Origin: Dactylorhiza incarnata
Lineage: Eukaryota; Streptophyta; Magnoliopsida; Asparagales; Orchidaceae
Reading direction: 5' to 3'
Assembly: GCA_033032865.1 (NCBI GenBank)
Contig: JAWHQI010000064.1
Span: forward strand, 7,006,001-7,070,000
Length of the DNA stretch: 64,000 bases
In this document: positions 48,301 to 55,769 of the stretch, piece after piece
How positions within the stretch are numbered: position 1 is the stretch's first letter
Layout: each line of letters begins with the position of its first letter
Translations under genes and position numbers: made by a program
Notes under the pieces: generated by a model
Told to the model about the DNA's origin: nothing
What the model saw: the letters and a program-made list of their open reading frames with translations, nothing else
The model's database searches: none

Positions 48301-51300
48301 ACCGCGAGCATACAACTACTGATCGGCGGGCGGCGTTCCGACCTTGGGGTCAAGGTCGCTTTTCTAACGGGATGTATTGTTACGCGCACGCGTCCTCTTA
48401 TTATTATTATTAACGTTTTTCTTTTAAATGTTATTAGGTTTGATGTGAGCCCCCCTCCCTATATAAGGATGTGGTTTTGGGAGTTAGATTATCTTTGGAT
48501 CTATTGTCTTTGGCTCTCATTTGAGAGAAGGCTCCTTCGAGGAACCAGCCTCCAAGAGTTGGCCGGAGCTTGCTCCGGATTGTATCAGTTTTCCGTTAAT
48601 CCATGCAATTTCCTCCTTGTTCGTATTACAAACTCAGTGTAGTTTTTCATAATTATTCCTTTAAAAATCGGAAATTGACAGTTTCTCTTCAACCAATGAA
48701 ACTCTTTAATTCAGTGTTCGCCAGTGGAGATGAAAATTTAATATTATGTTACCTCATGCCCCGTTGTTTCTCTACTGGTCAAAAGATTCTTAAACTTCAT
48801 GGCGAGCCTTTATATTTGTAGAGTATTCGTATGAACATTATCACATTTTCTTAAATTCTAGGTTGCAATAGTGCTGATAAGCTGACTACTTTTGTTAATC
48901 GACCATCATCAGATGTAACTCCAACAATTTCGTTGGGAATGAGCAAAACCCCAGCCACCATCACAGGAAAGCCATGTACTACTTTTCAAGCTAATCTGTC
49001 TCCAGGAATGGATCTACTGTCTTCATATGTCACTGAATTAAAATCTGGGGGAGAACAAATTCTACCAACAAGAACTCCAGTGGTATATAATCAGGTTTCT
49101 GTGAACTTGCATTTTAATACGTGAAAATAGAACATTGTACAACCACACACTCTACAATTTCCTCATCCCACTATTTAGTTTTTGTTCTGCTTGACTTTAC
49201 AATAGTGTAACATTCTTCTTTCCCTTCTGTTTGCAGTATTATATCCTCTATTCTTAAGTACTTTTGGTACTTTTTGTGCTAGGAGGAGAAGGAGCTGAAG
49301 CGGGAGAAGAGGAAGCAATCCAACAGAGAATCTGCCAGAAGATCTAGATTACGGAAACAGGTTAGTTCGAGAAGTACTAAATATTTTCAATTGGACTGTG
49401 TTCTCACATTCATCATGATTCGTCACCCAGCATCTGTATGTCTGCGCAGTAGAACACTTTGGGTGTTAGGGGCGCAGTACCTCTACAAGTTATTCGTGGA
49501 GGTGCTGTTGAAGCTCTTTTAGCTTTCAGCTTTATGCCTGTTTTTGTGGTTTGAGAAACTATTAGCAATAATTGGACTTTTCCCTCCTATTTATCCACAA
49601 TTCGTTTCAAAATAAGCCAGTTTCTGAAAAAAGAGAGTAGAATATTAGCCTATAAAGCATTTTCCCCCTTAAATTCTAACAAAAGCAGAAAACCATAAGC
49701 TAGGTCTAAGGCCATAAGCAGAAAACCATAAGCAGAAAACCCAAAGCTACAATACATTTAGAAACCATCGAAACTGTGATGTGCATCCCTGGTCTAAGGC
49801 CTTCACATTCCGATGTGGGATGCTCATGGCCGCCCGGTGCCCAAGGCATTAATCTCTTAAGATTTTGGCACCTTGGAATCTTATGCTCTTTTTTGGTTCT
49901 TTCTCAATCTTTTATTTTATTTTCAGGCTGAAACAGAAGAACTTGCTGTCAAATTTGGAACTCTGACTGCGGAGAATACTAGTCTAAGATCTGAACTTGC
50001 TCGGTTAACTGAGAGTTCTGATAAACTTAGATTAGTGAATTCTGCTCTGATGGTATTTCCAGATACTCTACTCCCAACTATTTCCCTTTTGTAGTTTCAT
50101 ATATTCTGTAAACCATGGTTGAGAACATCATTATAATACAATGTGAGACAGTAGGCATTAATTTGCTTGTCTAAGAGTATTGCTCAAACTTCCCTTAGGA
50201 GTTAGCATAGTTACAAGTTGCACCCCTCTATCTTTTGAAATTACAAAAATCTCTCATGAAAGTTTACATTTCATAACATGCATTTTACAGGGGAGGGTTT
50301 TTATAATTTCAAAAGATAGAGAGGCGCAATATGTAATTTTGCAAACTTCTAGGGGAGGTCTCGATAAATGACTTCTTAGGAACGAAGATCGAATGCAACA
50401 AAGGTAAAATGAAAAATCACCACTGAAGACATACATATTTACGTGGTTCGGCAACCTTGTCTACGTCCACGGCCGCACTAGGGTTTTCACTATCTTTCTT
50501 TTTTGGTTACAGAACCGAGATGCAAAGAAGTCCTTTTATACTTGAAGTCTAGGGCAACCGTAATAAAGAAATTACATAACAAATAATCAGACTCCACATC
50601 TCCAACAATCTCCCACTTGGAGATTGATCTAGGAAATAATCAGCAACCTTTGCAACGCCTCGCTTCCATTTTCTTTGCATCCATAATAAATACTCCTAGT
50701 ATGTCGCCTCCTCATCGCTATCCATGGAGGCCAACCGAGGCAATGCAGAACCTCAGTTTATAAGTGGTAACTACTTTGGTGAGCATGTCTGCTGGATTTT
50801 TTACTCCAGCAATCTTCTTCAACGACAGAGTCCCATCATCTATCAGCTCCTGAATATGATGATACCTCATTTAAATGTGTTTAGTCCTTGCATGAAAACG
50901 GGGTTCTTTGCCAGGTGAATAGCACTTTGACTGTCGTTGAATAAAGAACTATCATTCAGTTCTTTGCCCAAAATCTTTCAGAAAATTCTTCAACCAGATC
51001 ATCTCCTTGCCAGCTTCTGAGATGGTCATGTACTCTGCTTCAGTGATTGATAGTGAAACACTTCTCTGAAATTTGGACATCCAACTACGACAGTACCTCC
51101 CAAAGTAAACACATCCAGATGTGCTTTTCCGACTGTCCAGATCACCACCCAAGTATGCATCAGAGAAACCTTGAAGAGTCTAGCTACTCTTCATAAACCG
51201 CAATGCATACCCGAAGTGCCTTTCAAGTAACGAAGTATCCACTTCACAGCTTCCCAATGCGTTCTCCCTGGATCTGCCATGTACCTGCTGACAGCTCCCA

Positions 51301-54300
51301 CGACATGTGCAATATCAGGTCTTGTACAGACCATGACGTACATCAAGCTCCCAACGGCGGATGCGCATGGGACTCTAGACATTTGCTCCCTTTCTTCATC
51401 TGTCTTTAGTGATTGCTCTTTGCTAAGCTTGAATTGACTTCCCAAGGGTGTACATCTCGACTTTGAATCATGAACTGCAAATCTGCTTAGCACTTTTTCA
51501 ATATACTTTTCTTGAGATAAATCCAGGATTCCTTCTTCTCTGTCACGAGTAATCTTCATCCCAAGAATTTGCTTTGCAGGTCCGAGATCCTTTATTTCAA
51601 ATTTTGTAGCCAAATTCTTGTTCAACTTATTGATCTCCTCGATGCTGGATCCTGCAACTAGCATATCATCTACATATAATAATAAGATGATATAGTGGCT
51701 ACTAAAATTCTTAAAATAACAGCAATGATCCATCTCACTTCTAGTGAATCCATGATCATGCATGAAGCTATCAAACTTGTTTTACCATTGCCTTGGAGCC
51801 TGCTTCAAGCCGTACAGGCTCTTATTAAGCTTGCATACTAAGTTTTTCTTACCAACAACTTCATAGCCTTCTAGTTGTAGCATGTAAATGTTCTCCTCTA
51901 GGTCGCCATGCAGGAAGGTTGTTTTCACATCTAAGTGCTCTAGGTGTAGATTTTCTGCAGCTACAATACTAAACACCAATCTGATAACGGTTAGCTTAAC
52001 AACTGGAGAGAAAATCTCAGTATAATCGATACCTCTCTTTTATTGAAATCCCTTCATCACTAGCCTTGTTTTGTATCTTTTACTACCGTCATGCTCCTCC
52101 TTTACTCGATACACCCATTTGTTATGTAAAGCTTTCTTTCCTTTTGGCAACTTGGTCAACTCCCAAGTCTTGTTTTTCTCCAAAGAGTCCATTTCATCTT
52201 TCATTGCTAACTCCCACTTGCTTGAGTCTTTCACCTTCATTGCTTCTTCAAAATATTCTGGTTCACCATTGTCAGTTAAAAGTATAGATTTAAAAAAAAA
52301 AAACGGGCCCAGGGCCCGGCCCGGGCCCCGCCCGAAAAAAGCCCGTCGAGGCCTGGGTCCGTACAAAGCCCTCCTGGGCCCGGGTCGGGCTTAGGGGGCC
52401 TAACTGGGCCCCCATATTAGGCAAATGCCCGGCCCGGTGCCCGGCCCGGGCTGGGCCGGGCAAAGCCCGGTTTACCGAGCTCTTGAAAAGCCCGGTTTGG
52501 CAGCAGCAAGCTGCTATGGCAGCTTGCTACCATGACAGCCATAAGGTCGGGCCCGGCCCGGCCTGGACCGGCCCTGGGGGCCTTGGCAGGCCCCCATTTG
52601 TAGGGAAAGCCCGAGCCCGGTAGGCCCGGTCTCGGCCCGGGCCCGCCGGGCTTTTTGGACACGTGTAGTTAAAAGTAAATAATATAGTGAAGGAGAATAC
52701 CGTTGTGTTGGTCTCGGCACTCTGACAGATCTTCTAACTCCTACTTGAGTTATTTAACCCAACTCAAATTCAGGTTCTTGTTCAGCTACTGTACTCTCAG
52801 GATGATCTTGAGCCTTTGTGGCCATATCATTTTCAGATATATCTTCCAACTTTGCTCTTTCATGCTCATTTACATGCTTTCTTGTCTATCCTTATACAAC
52901 ACAGTTTTATTAAAGGTTACTTCTTTATGCCTTAAAATCTTCCTACTCTGATCATCCCAGAATCTATAACCAAAGTACTCAGAACCATAACCAATAAAAT
53001 AAATTTTTTTCGCTTTGGGATCAACCTTGTCCCTTTTGTCAGAGTTAACAAGTACATATGAAAGACAACCAAGAACTCGGAGATGGGATAAATTTACCTC
53101 CTATAACTCTTCTGGTATCTGGAAACCCAAAGGAATTGATGGAACTCTATTGATTAGTTAGGCTGCTGCACTCACTGCATCTGCCCAGAAGGTCTTTAGC
53201 AATCCAGCATGTATTCCCATGCTTCTCACACGCTCATTAAGTGCTCTGTTCATCCGTTCAGCTACGCCATTTTGTTCTGGGTTCCTGGGATTTTCCTTAT
53301 CATTTGTATTCCATTGGTTGAATAAAATTCCTTGAACTATGTGGTATCATATTCTCCGTCGTTGTTCGACCCCAGACATTTAATTTTCAAGCCGGTCTGA
53401 TTCTCGACTTCAGCTTTCCACCTTTAAAAGTAGCAAACACATCAGATTTACGTTTCAGAAAATAAACTCATACCTTTCTGGTGGAATCGTCGATAAATGT
53501 GACGTAGTAGCGAGAGCCTCCAAGGGATTGAACTGGGTTGGCACTCTGACAGATCTTGTAACTCCCACTTGAGTTATTTAACCCAACTCCAATTCAGGTT
53601 CTTGTTCAGCTACTGTACTCTCAGGATGATCTTGAGCCTTTGTGGCCATATCATTTTCAGATATCTCTTCCAACTTTGCTCTTTCATGCTCATTTGCATG
53701 CTTTCTTGTCTATCCTTATACAACACAGTTTTATTAAAGGTTACTTCTTTATGCCTTAAAATCTTCCTACTCTGATCATCCCAGAATCTATAACCAAAGT
53801 ACTCAGAACCATAACCAATAAAATAAGTGTTTTTCGCTTTGGGATCAAGCTTGTCCCTTTTGTCAGAGTTAACAAGTACATATGAAAGACAACCAAGAAC
53901 TCGGAGATGGGATAAATTTACCTCCTTTCCCGTCTATAACTCTTCTGGTATCTGAAAACCCAAAGGAATTGATGGACCTCTATTGATTAGGTAGGTTGTT
54001 GCACTCACTGCATCTGCCCAGAAGGTCTTTAGCAATCCAGCATGTATTCCCATGCTTCTCACACGCTCATTAAGTGCTCTGTTCATCCGTTCAGCTACGC
54101 CATTTTGTTCTGGGTTCCTGGGATTTTCCTTATCATTTGTATTCCATTGGTTGAATAAAATTCCTTGAACTATGTGGTATCATATTCTCCGTCGTTGTTC
54201 GACCCCAGACATTTAATTTTCAAGCCGGTCTGATTCTCGACTTCAGCTTTCCACCTTTAAAAGTAGCAAACACATCAGATTTACGTTTCAGAAAATAAAC

Positions 54301-55733
54301 TCATACCTTTCTGGTGGAATCGTCGATAAATGTGACGTAGTAGCGAGAGCCTCCAAGGGATTGAACTGGGTTGGCCCCCAAACATCTGAATGCACATGCT
54401 CCAACTTTTCATTCTTTGGTTGTCTGCCGACCTTAGAGAAACTGACTCTCTTCTGTTTACCAAAGACACAATCCTCACATAGGCCAACATCAATAGTCTT
54501 CAAGTCAGGAAGACGCCCTTTTGATGCCAGCAACTTCATGCCTTTCTCGCTTATGTGTCCGAGCCTCCGATGCCATAACTTGGAATCACCATCGCAATTT
54601 GCTATGACAATTGTATCGCAACTATTTGAGGTCATATATAATGTGCCCATCTTTCCGCCTCTTTCTATGACCATTGCACCCTTTGAAATCTTCCACGAAC
54701 CGCCTCCAAATACTGTTGTGTATCCCATGCTGTCTAATTGACTCAGGGAGATTAAGTTTCTCTTTAGGCCGGGTACATTTCTGACATCCTGCAACTTCCA
54801 CCGAATTTCATTTGCAGTTTTTATATGAATATCACCCTTCCCTTAATGCTTAAAGGTTCATCATCAGCAAGATAAACTTCCCAAACTCTTTTGAGACGAA
54901 GTTGTGCAATAGTTCTTTGCAAGACGTTGAGTGAAATGAAGCACCCTAGTCTAGAATCCAAAACTCAATAGGACTATCGATGTTGCAGATGAGAGCATCG
55001 CAGATCTCCTCAGTGGTTGCATCAGACTCATCTTCCTAAGGCTTGTTCTTCTGATTTGTTTTATTCTTCCTTGGTTTTCTGCAGTCACTCATGAAGTGGC
55101 CTAGAATGCCACAGTTCCAGCATGTGACATCACTCCGATGTTTTGACTGACTTCTTCCTCTAGACTTCGATCTACCATTATTCGACTTCTGGCGCCCTCG
55201 TTGATAACCCCTTTCTCTGGCTTCAAAATTCAAAGCAGAGCCCGAGGATTCTCCTGATTCTCTCATGTGAACTTCCTCGCTGAGAATCAAATCCCGAACT
55301 TCGTCAAGCTTTAGTTTTTTGCTTCCTAAAGAGCTACTGACCGCAGTTACAGTCCCAGGCCAACTTTCAGGTAAAGAGGACAAGAGGATCAACGCCTTGA
55401 TTTCATGATCAAAATTAATTTCAACCGAACTTAGTTGACTAATGGTAACATTAAAATTGTTGGCATGCTCTACGACAGACGCAACTTCTCTCATCTTTAG
55501 GTTAAACAAACGATGCGTCAAATGTACCTTGTTCGAGGCGGATAGCTTCTCGTACATGTTTGATAATGCGTTCATCAAACCGACGGTTGTCTTTTCGTTG
55601 ATGATGTTGAAGACCACGTTCTTCGCCAACGTCAACTGTATAACACCCAGGTCCTGGCGATCTAACATATCCCAATCTTCTTGCTTGATTTCTTCTCGCT
55701 TTTCTCCCGTCAAAGGCATGTTGAACCCCCCCC

Positions 55734-55769
<36 letters not shown>

